Of a stretch of 64,000 bases of DNA, positions 1 through 11,013 are shown one piece after another. A model generated the notes under the pieces. It saw only the letters and a list, made by a program, of their open reading frames with translations, was not told where the DNA came from and did no database searches. Made by a program: the position numbers and the translations under genes. The stretch comes from Puccinia triticina (lineage: Eukaryota; Basidiomycota; Pucciniomycetes; Pucciniales; Pucciniaceae), in NCBI RefSeq assembly GCF_026914185.1, contig NC_070562.1:6510001-6574000 (forward strand), read 5' to 3'. The stretch's first letter is position 1. Each line of letters begins with the position of its first letter.

Positions 1-805
1 GAAACATCTGTCGATCTCCCATGGCAGAGGCGGTTTTTGCCCATCTAGTCGCACTCAACGGGCTTCAACACCGGTTTGAAACGATTGCGAGTGCTGGCAC
101 AGCTGCGTCAGTGAACAATCGCCACTTCTATAATTAGATGCACAGCAAATAAACTCGGGATATGTACTGATTAACAAGTGTTTAATTATAATCGTGTCCC
201 TGCAGGTACCATGTCGACGAAGAACCTGATCCTAGGTGAGGATCCTGCAGTCTTACCCCAATACCCACATTCACTATTTTTATTCTTCTTATTGACTTTT
301 GTCTCGGCAAACATGAATCGGGTCGATGATCTTCCAATACCCTTGAAGAACTGTTGCCGTTTGTAAGAGACATAACGTGCCAGTCAACTCGGTCGCCCAA
401 CAAGTCCAACTCTCCGACTTTGATACCTTCGATTACATCCTAGCAATGGATACGTCGAACCTTCGAAACCTGCGCGAGATGCAACCTCCTCAGTCTAAAG
501 CCCAAGGTCAGCATTTGGATCATTACCATTCGCCTCATCGTGCTCTCCGTCCCTGTCAATCAACGCTCGAATTCCTCGATTCACTGACATTTGCCTCTGG
601 TCTTCCTTTCTCTCGTGGTCTACTGGAATCAAGTCAAGTTATTCGGTGAATATGGCGATGGTGATATTGTGAAAGACCCATGTAAGTTTCTTGAAGTCTG
701 CTGACACCTTTGAGGCACTCCCTGCCAGCTCTATAAGGTGTGAATTCTGACAAAGCTTTGCGTAAAATGGGAAATGCGTGTGCAAAGACTATGGAGCAAA
801 CGTAA
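1..805 (+). CDS. Low-molecular-weight protein tyrosine phosphatase, 3' part (5' end outside window)
   Basis: Cytosolic phosphatase of the LMW-PTP family (yeast Ltp1, fission yeast Stp1), which removes phosphate from phosphotyrosine through a Cys-Arg P-loop and an Asp general acid. The window opens inside the P-loop: the first codons read GNICRSPMAEAVF, matching the family CxxGNxCRSPxAE signature. I place exons at <1-106, 206-235, 349-506, 634-681 and 738-805. They join in frame as SAGTAAYHVDEEPDPR, CKRHNVPVNSVAQQV, FDYILAMDTSNLRNL and KLFGEYGDGDIVKDP, all family landmarks. The general-acid Asp should be the one in the KDP motif. The usual Tyr-Tyr after DP is not seen, and the last exon (ending in TAA at 803-805) is less certain than the others. 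Family identity is very secure; only the N-terminal residues are missing, because of the window edge. Confidence 0.9.
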
Positions 806-2276
806 CTATTTTACTTTCTATAGCTTATCGTCACTTTACCTCATCCTGCTAACCAAGTTAACACTTACCTTTGTTTTTTTTTATACTTTTATTCCTGCTC
901 TGGGCTTTTTGGTAAATTCTTGATAGGACGGATTTGCGTACAATTTTAAACAATGTGCAGACTACTCAGTCGGCTTCATCAAATCTTTCGGATTCAACCA
1001 TGTGTCATCAATCCTCTAAATTGAAAACTTCCTCCATCTGTTTTCTGTCATAAGAAACACGTGACATGGTGGATGTAACAAACGCTTGAAAAATGATGTT
1101 TGTATTTTGTGAGCTTTATCCTCAAGAGTTGTGCTCTTTTCTTTTCCATTATCCTTCTCGAAAGTCTCGAAAGAGCTTGCCGGTTCTTGGACAAAAGATT
1201 GTGCAGAACCTTCTATTATTCCTTTCTCGCCCACATATATCTATCCATGAAAGAGGTCACACTCTGATCCATCTACATATCAAAGATTTTCTTTCCATGC
1301 CTTCCTGTATGTATATCCTCGTTACATGTAGATATACCAGTGGAAAGGCAGAGTAAAAGACGTTACCGAGTTGCTGAGCCAAGGAAGCATGAGAGAACGG
1401 TAGATTATGGCCATGGAGCATCGCTTGCACTTCCTTTATCCACAAGATCCTTCCCTCAACCTAGCACCTAGCACCGCCGGCAAGGAATGGTTGGACTCGG
1501 CGGGCGGAGAAGGAGTCGGACAGATTTGTCCGACGACTCTACCCCCGCTGCAAGACTACTTGGACAGCACCTGTCCAAATATGCCCAGCACTGTCCAGTT
1601 TGTTTGACCGATCAAGCATGACGGTGTCTGGTAGATCTGTGAATACTAGCGGAGCATGGAGGGAGCCTTTGAGACACTTGAGACATCCCGCACATAGCAG
1701 CGGCGGAATGTTACTCGGGGGTTGTGCTACTGGGTATCTCGGTGTCTCACACGTTTTTCGTCAAGGTCTACTTGCCTCGGGAAGGTCGAAAACTACTAAC
1801 AACATTCCACTCAAAACTTCAAAGGTATTGACAAGCATCTCCCTGGGACTAGAGTCTTTTTACAAAGCTACAGAGGGAATTTCATGCTGCTCCCAGTGGA
1901 GTAAAATAAACCAGGAAAGTCGAACAATCAAGGACCTGATTTCAGGTGCGCCTAACCGTCACCAAAATTCTTTTCAAGGGACTCTCAGCCTGACTATGTC
2001 ATCCCGAGCTTCGGCAGCGGCGCACTATCACGTGTGCAGATAACTGAACAAGCCTCTGCTGGTGCCAGCTGCTCCGAGTAATTTGATACACGCAGAATTC
2101 TGGAGCGACTCGGCTGGCGTGCAAAGTAGACCAAGGCTCAATGGTATGTGTGTGCCGGAGTTTATGACCTAGGGCAGCTGGATGGTTGGCTAACAGTTAG
2201 TTGGCCATCCGTGCCTCATGACATGACCCGATTACGGTTCAGCTTCTCAGCGCAAACTAACAATATTTTTTTTCTT
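806..2276. other. Intergenic, no gene recognised
   Basis: No open frame here resembles a known family and none has convincing splice structure. A short stretch around 2090-2120 resembles 21600-21640, beside the third SSP copy, so part of this DNA may belong to the same duplicated unit. Confidence 0.5.
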
Positions 2277-2473
2277 TCCAGTTTCAGTAATTATGCAACG
2301 AGATCAACCCAAAGCCCGAGTTATGAAATATTGAAGACAAGAACAGAAGAAAGTGGTTGAAGTATTACGCATCAAGGTAAATATATATAGATGAGTGGGG
2401 TGGAGTATAAACAAGCAGTCACGAGATCAAGGTCAGATATAGCACCATGCTTAATTGGAATGCAATTGGAAAA

Positions 2474-2770
2474 TTAATGGGGGCCATGTTGGGGTTTATC
2501 TCCTCCATGGGAATCAGGTTTGTGTTTGGGTTTGATAGGGCCGTCTTTATGTTTGAGTTTGGACTTGGGGCGGCGGTCAGTTTTTGGACTACGGTCAGGC
2601 TTTCGGGGACGGTCAGTTTTTCCACGGGAGCCACGCTCGGAGCAAGGAGGAAGGATACAAGATGGGGTTTCTTCGAGTCCCCATGCCGGGCTTCGCCACC
2701 CAAACCGTGCAGCGCAAGACCCATGTAGCAGGGCGATGATCGAAAGGAGAGCCAAAAGACGATTGTCCAT
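2474..2770 (-). CDS. Small secreted protein SSP-1 (family 1, effector-like)
   Basis: 98 codons on the minus strand from the ATG at 2768-2770. A signal-peptide-like start (RLLALLSIIALLHGSCAAR) precedes a short basic, proline-rich mature region with a conserved TPxCxLPPC motif and a low-complexity Lys/Pro/Arg tail. SSP-2 (4553-4855) shares the signal peptide, both motif cysteines and much of the tail. A probable leader intron has its donor near 2925 (AAAG/GTAAAT), at the same place as in SSP-2. The start differs: SSP-2 begins MVQF a few codons upstream, where this copy has no ATG. I do not recognise the family; secretion is inferred from the N-terminus only. A second frame on the same strand is also open for about 120 codons (2419-2781), but only this frame gives a secretion signal. 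Confidence 0.6.
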   Translation of the reverse strand: MDNRLLALLSIIALLHGSCAARFGWRSPAWGLEETPSCILPPCSERGSRGKTDRPRKPDRSPKTDRRPKSKLKHKDGPIKPKHKPDSHGGDKPQHGPH

Positions 2771-3684
2771 GTTTTTATCAACTCGGCGGTAGGTGCGGAT
2801 GTGACCAGTCGATTAGATCAAGAACTGCCTAGAGTAGAAAGACCGCAGGGATGGACTGCGTGATAAACTGTCAGCAAAGGATCAGATATCAACGAGATTG
2901 TGTCAAGTGTCGAATAAGGATTTACCTTTCGTCGTCAACAAAATAATACTGAAATGGCGAGAGACCGCCTCGCGCGAGCTTACTGGATTTTAGGTAAGGG
3001 TGGTCGGAGGACAAAAGCTTCAAGGCCAGACGGCTATTTATGTATGCTGATCTTGATTTACTTGGGGCACTTTAATGAATATACATAGTACCCATGGCTC
3101 TTTCGGCACTATTATTTCCCTTCGCTCCCATCGCTAGCAGCCGAATTTAATTCCGTGTGCAAAAACGTACGTATGCCAAGTAAAATGCACCTTGGAAGGG
3201 AGAATTTTCAAAGCTCCAAGTGGAAATGCGGCTACCAGCCACAACTTTCTTCATTTAACGCCCGGCTGTGAGCAATTTTTCCCAAGTCAAGTGACCACGA
3301 ACACGAGACCAAAGATTCAGCATTCAAAAAAGATGCAGTCGAACCAAGTCTTAACGCCTTCCTTTGTCACGCGGGTAGCTGTCAAATCCTTTGCCAGTCC
3401 AACCGCCCGCGGACGGCAAAGTTCACACATAAGTGACAGGTGGGTACGTAAACCTATGAGCTGTATGAGTCCTGAGACGCCTTGCCGGGCGTGCCAGGAA
3501 AGGCCAGGAATATTACGAGCCTAACAAATGCTGAACTTACTATTGAAGATCCTCGAGTCCTGGTGCGAAGCGCCCGTCGCAGGATGTGTCCCTCGTTCGT
3601 CAGCGCCCAGGACGAACTTGGTGGCCTCTTCCCCGGTCGCATTGCGCAGGGCTTGATCACCGTCGACGGCGCCACTTTTGAGAA

Positions 3685-3785
3685 AGTGTGCACCCATGGG
3701 GGCGCGCCTTTGGCTGGCGCAAGGGCGCCCCCTCATTTTCGGCCAAGGTGCGCGCCCGCACATCGGTGCGCACCTAGGGGTGGTG
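3685..3785. repeat. GC-rich imperfect foldback
   Basis: The left arm (3688-3735, with 'gggggcgcgcctttggc') pairs with the right arm (3738-3780, with 'ccaaggtgcgcgcccgc'). The arms also share 'gcgcaagggcgccccc'-like segments. It lies in a gene-free interval (3531-4295) between the two SSP units and looks like a small MITE remnant. The open frame across it (3482-3817) has no homologue that I recognise. Confidence 0.45.
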
Positions 3786-4403
3786 CCATCAACTATGATG
3801 TTCAAAATCTTGTGTAACTCTGGACACCATAAACCCTGCCTGTGGCCCTTTGGTCTCTCACTGAAATGCTTGTGTTAAGCAGTGTTAAGCTCGAGGTGCA
3901 TTGTCAAGGTAGTTTTGAAAAACAAAGTGGTTGAATTGTGGTTTCTGGAACCAAATTGGTTTAAATCTGGTTGGGGAACCAATTCTGTTAGTATGTAAAA
4001 AGGTTCCAAAAATCGTGTCGTGAAAGAAAGGGTACCCAAACAGCTTTCAAAACCATTTTAACTGGTTTTGGGATTATTTTCCAAACCACAACGGAATGAT
4101 TTTGAAAATGTTTTCAAAACAGTTGTCGACCATCCAGTGTTCAAGCTCACAGGAGCGCCTGAATCCTGATCATTAACCATCTTGTGTCTAAACTCACATG
4201 AGAACCTAATTAACCATCCGGTGTCTAAACTCATATGAGCACCTGATTGTGTTTCAACTTCTCAACGCCAACCAACCAAGTATTTCCCCTCAGCTTCAGT
4301 ATAAATTTAACGAGATCAATCAAGCGATAAAGAATTGGAGACAAGAACAAAATAACGTGGTGAAAGTATTGAGATCAAGGGATAACTAAATGAGTGAGGA
4401 AGA

Positions 4404-4490
4404 TAAAAAAACACGATAATAAATAAAAAAACACGATAATAAATAAAAAAACACGATAATAAATAAAAAAACACGATAATAAATAAAACA
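4404..4490. repeat. Tandem repeat, about four 20-bp units
   Basis: The unit is seven A's followed by 'cacgataataaat', repeated four times almost perfectly just downstream (3') of SSP-2. It is absent from the matching position beside SSP-1, so it expanded after the duplication. Confidence 0.9.
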
Positions 4491-4552
4491 TCATGATGTG
4501 AAATTCAAGGCCACATATATCATCCGTGCTTGATTGAGATGGCATTGTGATA

Positions 4553-4855
4553 TTAAGGGGGGCCACGTCGAGGGCCACCTCCTTGACGGACGCCAGGTTT
4601 TGGACCACGGATATGTTTTGGGCTGCTGTTAGGTTTGGGCCGGCGGTCAGTTTTGGGGCCACGGTTAGTTTTTGGAGGGCTTCCAGGTCTTCCATCGGAT
4701 CCACGTGCGGGGCAAGGTGGAAGAGTACAAGGTGGGGTTGCTTTGAGGCCCCACGATGGCGTCCGCATTGGTAGCCGGGCAACGCAAGACCCATGTAGCA
4801 GGGCGATGATCGAAAGGAGAGCGAGAAGACGATAGGTTCGGACGAACTGGACCAT
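4553..4855 (-). CDS. Small secreted protein SSP-2 (family 1, effector-like)
   Basis: 100 codons from the ATG at 4853-4855: MVQFVRTYRLLALLSIIALL, a clear signal-peptide shape, then a basic proline-rich mature part with TPPCTLPPC and a Pro/Lys/Arg/Gly tail. It is the paralogue of SSP-1 and shares its gene layout, including a leader intron with donor at about 4960 (AAAAG/GTAAGC). SSP-3 also starts MVQF, which supports this start. No enzymatic motif is visible. Its promoter side was interrupted about 690 bp upstream of the ATG by the copia LTR at 5545. Function unknown; a candidate secreted effector by architecture only. Confidence 0.62.
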   Translation of the reverse strand: MVQFVRTYRLLALLSIIALLHGSCVARLPMRTPSWGLKATPPCTLPPCPARGSDGRPGSPPKTNRGPKTDRRPKPNSSPKHIRGPKPGVRQGGGPRRGPP

Positions 4856-5544
4856 GCTTTCTGAACTCGCCGTCGGTGTGAATGTGGACTACGTGAAAAG
4901 TTGTCATTGCAGAGGATCAGATATCAATGTGGATGTATCAAGTGATGAACAAGGGCTTACCTTTTCGTCGTCAAAAAGAAGAAGAGGGTATTGGATTGGC
5001 GAGAGACTGCCTTGCACAATTGTATGATAGATCGGTAGAGTAAGTGATGTTTGATGGATCTGCTGCAACAGGTAGTTGCTTGGAGAAGAAAAGCTTCAAG
5101 GCCAGGTGGCTATTTATGCTGATGATTGATTATTTTCCTGGAGCACTTCATAGACGACTCTCCCAGCTCCAGTCTACTCTCATTCCCATCTTCCGGCGTT
5201 TTCGAGAGTACTCGACTTCAATTATGTGTGCAAAAACGTACGAGTGCCAATTAAAATGCGCGTCATGAGGGATAAATCTTTGTAAAGCTCCAAGTGGAAA
5301 TCCAACGGCCAGCCGGAACTTTCTTCATTTTGCGCCCTGCTGTGCGTAATTTTTCTCAAGTCATGTAACCACGAACACAGGGTCACACGTGCAATCCGAC
5401 ATGCACAATGTCAAAATCATGAGATTCAGCGAGAAAACAGATTGACGAAAGTTTTAACGCCTTCCTTTGCCAAGCGGGACGAGGAGATTCACACATGTTG
5501 AAAGTGAAAGGTAACCTTGTATGCACCACCGGTAGTGTGCACGG

Positions 5545-5925
5545 TGTAGAGTTTATGGGTTAACAACATAGCGAACTTTGTTTAGATCTACATCTATACT
5601 TCTATCTTCTCATCTACTTTGTTTCTCATCTATTTTTTCTCATCTACGTTTCATCTTTTATCATATCTCAGTAGTCCATAACTTTGTGTATATATAGTCT
5701 AACCCGCGGCTGGTTGATGATTTCCTCATCTCTCTTGCACTCATCAACCAGTCGCGGACATTAACCGATTTTTGTCCTGTTTCTTTATAGGTCTGTTTCT
5801 CTTTATCTCTTTTTATCATATCTATCTTCTTGTATTCCTTTTCTCTCTCACATGCAAACTTACATCTCTCTTGCACTCATCAACCAGTCGCGGACATTAA
5901 CCGATTTTTGTCCTGTTTCTTTATA
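5545..5925 (+). repeat. 5' LTR of copia element
   Basis: Starts TGTAGAG and ends TTTATA rather than the usual CA. It contains an internal direct repeat of about 67 bp ('ctctcttgcactcatcaacc' to 'tttctttatagg' occurs twice, near 5731 and 5869). The same repeat is present in the 3' LTR, so it predates insertion. Spurious minus-strand frames run through it. Confidence 0.93.
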
Positions 5926-5941
5926 GGTTAAAAGCCAGCTC
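5926..5941 (+). other. Primer-binding site, probable tRNA-Lys(UUU) anticodon-arm primer
   Basis: Immediately after the LTR the sequence is ggttaaaagccagctc. Its reverse complement contains GGCTTTTAACC, which matches the anticodon arm of fungal tRNA-Lys(UUU) rather than a tRNA 3' end. Priming by an internal tRNA fragment is known for copia-type elements (Drosophila copia uses a half initiator tRNA-Met). The Lys assignment is my inference from recalled tRNA sequence. Confidence 0.5.
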
Positions 5942-5956
5942 AAGCCACCGCTAACC

Positions 5957-8900
5957 ATGTCCAAACGCCAGGGCTCAACCTCAAAAGGAAAATCGACTGC
6001 ACCACCAGAGAGATCCAGCTCCCCGTTGGCAAACCTAGCATCCATCAGCCAAAACAACGCCGAGGACCTGACAAACGATCACATTGTTAAGCAATTCAGC
6101 AATGCCGACTCGAACTTCCGAGCACTCCAGCTCAGCAATCACGAGACTCGCGATCTGATCGGTGGACTCGACTTCAAACAAACTAAGCTTGAAGGGAAAA
6201 TTGACAGCATCATCGACGCCGTCAATAAAATCACTGACCATGTCAAAACGAATCGAGAAAAACCACCGCACTTTAAGCAAGAACCATCGACCGTCATTTC
6301 GGCACCGACATACTCCCTGCATCAAAAGCAGTTTATGAAGGACCCCATGGCGTTGCACCGCTCGATACACTCGGACGTCGAATACCTAAAATTCACCGGC
6401 AAAAACTACTCGGCATGGGAACGACAAGTCAACACGACACTCGACTTTGTGTTCAGACGTGAAAACTTTCTGTCGAAACCAACAAATTGGATCCTGGTCG
6501 ATGACGAACAAGAACCAGCAGTGGTGATATTGCTCCGAGGATCTGTTGAGAAGAAGCTGCAGGGGATCGTCAACTCACTCCGCCAGCCGAAGGCCATTTT
6601 TGAGAAGCTTGAAGCACGGTGCAAGCAAAACGACCGCCAGAACAAACTGGCCTTGATCAACCAACTGCGGGATTTCTATTTGTCCGAACGGCAACCATCC
6701 AACGACGAACTCCTCGCGCAATTCCAAGAATTCTACTTGGAATTTCAACAAAAGAAGATCACGACCGAAGAATTTTTTGGCCTAATCTTACAGTCAGTCA
6801 TTCGACCTCTGGTCGACGTCGATGAAAACGCGTTCAGGAACAATCTCAACCACCGCCTCAACACATCAACCACAATCCCTACACTCGACAGGGTGTGCGC
6901 ACAAATCACCCAAGTCGAGGGAGAGCTTCACACTGGAACCTCTGACAACCCAATCCTTATAAATCATATGCAAGCCAGCCAACCAAGTAATCGACAAACT
7001 AGCTGACCTCAACGGCAGACCCAGGCCCCACGAACAAACACCTTTGGCACCAAGGCCCTCGCAAACGCTTTAGCATTCAAGAATACGGCCCCTACTCCAA
7101 CTCAGATGGCGGAAAAAGGTGCCGAATGCAACTACTGTAGTCGCTCAGGACATTGGGCCTCGAATTGCCGGACCCTGGCTTGCGACATCCAGGATGGCAA
7201 ATTGAACGTGGGAAAATTTTCGACAAACACCACTCCCGCTGCGAATGCCCAAGCCACATCCAAACCAGCACCGGTCAGAGTGCGAGCCATCGATAATACG
7301 GCGCCACACGATGACACGGTATTGGTGGACTCTGGAGCTTCCGCATGCGTAAGCGGTAACTCTCCTTTCTTCACGTTTGAACGGAGACTAACCAACCCCG
7401 TCCCTGTACTTCTGGCTTCTCGGAAAACCGCCATGACACTTACGGGTATCGGTAGTCTGAAGATACCCACTCCTAACGGAACGATTCGGATAAAGAATGT
7501 CTACCACAATCCGACAATTCCTTATGTAATTCTATCTCTCGGCTTCCTCGTCACTTATGGCTTCCGTCCGGTTTTCGACAAAGACTGCTCAATGTCACTC
7601 ATACACAACGATCGAGTATTCCAAACCACTTTCTCAAACCTATGTTGGAACCTCATCACCAGATCCCCAACCCCGAAAAATCCCCCAAACAAAATCACCC
7701 TCGCATCGATGACAAATCAACCGAGCATGGAAGCTGTACGATGGCACGAACGACTCGGACATGCAAGCGATGAAATGGTGAAAATTTTCCTGGATCAATT
7801 CCTGGGAACCGAGTTTGTCAAAGACTGGCGACCATTTTTCTGCGAAAAGTGCGTCGCATCGAAGGCCACCGGCAAACGATTCTTACCCCCATCTTCCATT
7901 CCAAAGAATGAGGTCCTGGATTTACTGGTCTCAGACGTAATGGGTCCATTCGAAGACGACATACACGGCAACCAATTTTCTCTTACTCTCCGAGACCACG
8001 CATCAATGTACACACTCCTGGCCCCGCTCAAGAACAAATCCGACGTGACGGAACGACTGAAAGTCTGGCTTGACGCTATCAAAACTCGACTTGGAAAGTA
8101 TCCTCGTTTCCTCCGATGCAATAATGGCGGCGAATTCCTGTCAAAGAAACTTGCCCGAATCCTGGAAGATCGTGGTGTCACACTGACACATTCGTCCCCC
8201 TATCACCCCGAAGAAAACGGCGAAGCCGAAAGAGTAAACCGCACGATCAACGACATGTCGAGAGTCATGCTCCAGCAGGGAACTCTCCCTATGAAATTCT
8301 GGAGCTACGCTCAGCAAGTCGCGGTATACATCCACAACCGCCTTCCACATTCTCGCATTTCCCCCAAGACCCCCATCGAAATCCTCTACGGCAAAACACC
8401 AGTCCCAGATTACATCTATCCGTTCGGAGCTCGGGCGCTCGTGTTCAAACCTACTGAAAAACGGTCCGGCAAATTCGATACAAGGGCGGACAAGTGCTTC
8501 CTTGTGGGATATCCACCTTCTGAAAAAGGGTGGATATTCTATAACAAGGCTCTCAACGCTTTCATCCAGTCAGCCAACGCGGTATTCCCGGATTTTCAAC
8601 GACTCCCACTGCCCCCGATCCCCACCTCAAAAAACAACCTTCAATTCATCATCAACAATCTTACCCTCGGAAACGAAGACACCGAAACTGAGGCAGCTGT
8701 TCAGCAAGAAGCGGCTGACTCCATCACCATGCAATCCGATATCGACATCCCTACTTCCATCCACACCGCCCTAGCCAGCCCTCAGTCTTCATCATGGCGC
8801 ACGGCTGCCGAGCAGGAATTGTCCCAACTCAAGAAATTGGCCGTATGGGAAGTAACAGAACCCCAAAAGGGCATTCGAGTCATTGGAGCACGTTGGGTTT

Positions 8901-10326
8901 TCGCGCTCAAACGTGACACGCAAGGAACCATAGTGAAATTCAAGGCCCGATATGTAGCTCGCGGTTTCAACCAACGACCCGGTATCGATTGCGGCGACAC
9001 TTTTGCTCCGACTGATTCCCTAGCAACACTTCGCCTCCTCATCTCCATCTCAATCCAACACCACTTCACGGTCCACTCGTTCGACGTTAGTTCCGCTTAT
9101 CTCCATAGCCCCATTGACGAGGAGGTATACGTCAAGCCACCTACGGAACTGCGCCCAGAACTGAAAGGAAAGGTCCTTCGCCTAAAGAAAGCGTTGTACG
9201 GTACAAAACAGGCGGGTCGCTGCTGGTGGTTGCACTTCAAAAATATTCTTGGACGGATCGGTTTTGAGGCGTCACAGGTCGAGTCGTCCTTGTATGTCTA
9301 CCGGAAGGACGATGTCTCGATATTCATTTGGATGCACGTCGACGACGGCTTGGTGGCCAGTAATTCCCCGACCACTCTGGAAACACTCCGACGACAACTT
9401 ACTGAGCACCTGGAAGTAAAATGGAAGACGGACGTAGACCAAATTGTCGGGATAAACGTCCGCCACCTGTCGGACTCAATCCTCCTGGAACAGCACCTCT
9501 TAGCACGGCAGATCGCGACTGACTATCAACGACGAACAGTCCATCAGAACACCACGCTGCCAGACAAACCCCTCGTTTCATCAACCGAGGATCCAGTAGA
9601 TCCCACTGCATTCCGATCTGTGCTCGGGTCACTCATGTACTTAGCATGCGGGACTCGCCCTGATATTGCCTACGCAGTCAATCTACTGGCACGGTACAGC
9701 AGCCGACCATCTCGGGAACACTGGGAGGCTCTCGACCACCTTGTAGGTACAGCAGCCGACCATCTCGGGAACACTGGGAGGCTCTCGACCACCTTGTAGG
9801 GTATGTCAGGAAACATCCCCGACAATCAATCACGTTTTCCCCCGGCCACAACGCCGTCCGCCTGTTTGTCGATGCAGGTTGGGGCGGTGAACATGAGCGA
9901 TCCACGACCAGTTACTTTCTCCAGCACTACGGTAACCCCATCACCTGGGGGTCCAAGAGACAGATGGTCGTGGCAATGTCGACCTGCGCTGCCGAATACG
10001 TGGCGCTCTCCATTGCTACCCAAACCCTGGCCAACATCAAGTTGATACTGGACGACACCTGTCCCGTAGGAAACTACGAGATTTTGTGCGACAACCAAGC
10101 AGCCGTGTTGGTCGCAACGGATAACGCCTCCCGCAAGAAAACCGGATACCTTCAACGAGCATTTTACTTCGTCAACGACTTCGTCAGGAAATATCAAGTC
10201 AAACTCGTCTGGATCTCCAACAAATTCCAACTCGCCGACATATTCACCAAACGACTCGGCGCCGCGAAAAATCTAGCCAGCTGTTCTGATCTCAACATCC
10301 GTGACTTCACGGACTCCCCTGCCTGA
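5957..10326 (+). pseudogene. Copia gag-pol polyprotein, broken by one stop codon and one frameshift
   Basis: Gag starts with ATG at 5957 (349 codons) and stops at TGA 7004-7006. The same frame then reopens and runs to 9799, so gag and pol were one frame. Motifs in order: CCHC knuckle CNYCSRSGHWASNC (about 7127), protease VLVDSGASA (7319), pre-integrase HERLGH with CEKC, integrase VSDVMGP, RCNNGGEF and HPEENGEAERVNRT, reverse transcriptase ARWVFALKRD, FDVSSAYLH, LYGTKQAGRCWW and WMHVDDGLVAS, then RNase H in another frame (9964-10326, MSTCAAEYVAL and ADIFTKRLG). The integrase DDE triad has Asn for the second Asp (NNGGEF; usually DNG). The polymerase box is HVDD rather than YVDD, which is tolerated in copia. 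It cannot make a complete Pol. Confidence 0.95.
9694..9799 (+). repeat. 53-bp exact tandem duplication inside copia pol
   Basis: 9694-9746 is repeated at 9747-9799. Because 53 is not a multiple of three, the second unit shifts the frame and gives a TAG at 9797-9799, cutting the RNase H domain off the polyprotein. Confidence 0.97.
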
Positions 10327-10450
10327 TTCCCTTCCGTTTTTTTCCTCTCTCTCTATCCCTCTGCCATTTTTTATTTTTTTCTCTCTTGATTTTTTTGTTT
10401 TTTTTCTTTTTTTTTCTTTATTATTTTTGTGGCCAGTTAAAGTTCTTTAT

Positions 10451-10462
10451 GTTGGGGAGGGC
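10451..10462 (+). other. Polypurine tract of copia element
   Basis: The sequence gttggggagggc lies directly before the 3' LTR at 10463, the expected place for plus-strand priming. A long pyrimidine-rich stretch (10330-10425) comes before it. Confidence 0.7.
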
Positions 10463-10843
10463 TGTAGAGTTTATGGGTTAACAACATAGCGAACTTTGTT
10501 TAGATCTACATCTATACTTCTATCTTCTCATCTACTTTGTTTCTCATCTATTTTTTCTCATCTACGTTTCATCTTTTATCATATCTCAGTAGTCCATAAC
10601 TTTGTGTATATATAGTCTAACCCGCGGCTGGTTGATGATTTCCTCATCTCTCTTGCACTCATCAACCAGTCGCGGACATTAACCGATTTTTGTCCTGTTT
10701 CTTTATAGGTCTGTTTCTCTTTATCTCTTTTTATCATATCTATCTTCTTGTATTCCTTGTCTCTCTCACATGCAATCTTACATCTCTCTTGCACTCATCA
10801 ACCAGTCGCGGACATTAACCGATTTTTGTCCTGTTTCTTTATA
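10463..10843 (+). repeat. 3' LTR of copia element
   Basis: 381 bp, nearly identical to 5545-5925 with only a few substitutions (for example near 10759 and 10775). It is followed by the target duplication cacgg at 10844-10848. Confidence 0.95.
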
Positions 10844-10866
10844 CACGGAAGCCCGGCTGAGAAAAC

Positions 10867-11013
10867 TTTGGCTGCCGCGTTATACGTCATAAATTGTTGA
10901 ATTTATGACGCCGCGACCCAAAGTTCGCCCCCCGTTGCCACCAAAACTTTGAAACCCCCGGGGATCGCGCGTCATAGATTTGACCATTTATGACGTGTAA
11001 CGTGGCAGCCAAA
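10867..11013. repeat. 147-bp MITE with about 28-bp terminal inverted repeats
   Basis: The ends tttggctgccgcgttatacg and (reverse complement) tttggctgccacgttacacg match, and the match continues through cgtcataaat. Each half also contains its own small palindrome built on cgtcataaat/atttatgacg. It starts 18 bp after the copia target duplication. Confidence 0.75.

Larger units (their letters stand above)
2277..5540. repeat. Direct segmental duplication (2277-3530 and 4296-5540), each copy with one SSP gene
   Basis: The two blocks align along their length in the same order. Each has a 3' flank ending in a 'gacaagaacaga/aaa' tract (2335, 4340), the SSP coding region on the minus strand, a leader intron, then a promoter side sharing 'aaagctccaagtggaaat' (3210 and 5285) and 'aactttcttcattt' (3243 and 5319). 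Divergence is substantial, so the duplication is not recent. About 0.8 kb of unrelated DNA separates the copies. The outer end of copy 2 is where the copia element landed. Confidence 0.75.
5545..10843 (+). mobile_element. Ty1/copia LTR retrotransposon, full length, inactive
   Basis: Two LTRs of the same length (381 bp: 5545-5925 and 10463-10843) bound a gag-pol region in the order gag, zinc knuckle, protease, integrase, reverse transcriptase, RNase H, the copia order. The 5-bp sequence cacgg occurs at 5540-5544 and 10844-10848, a target-site duplication that fixes both ends. The near-identity of the LTRs implies a fairly young insertion. Three lesions disable it: an in-frame TGA between gag and pol (7004-7006), Asn in place of the second integrase Asp, and a 53-bp tandem duplication that shifts the frame before RNase H. 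Confidence 0.97.

Noticed and set aside
3482..3817. 111-codon plus-strand frame
   Set aside because: It spans a GC-rich foldback and the edge of the SSP duplication; the sequence composition explains the open frame and no family motif is present.
5661..5876. 71-codon minus-strand frame inside the copia LTR, repeated in the 3' LTR
   Set aside because: It is the complement of LTR sequence and contains the LTR internal repeat; there is no sign of coding constraint.
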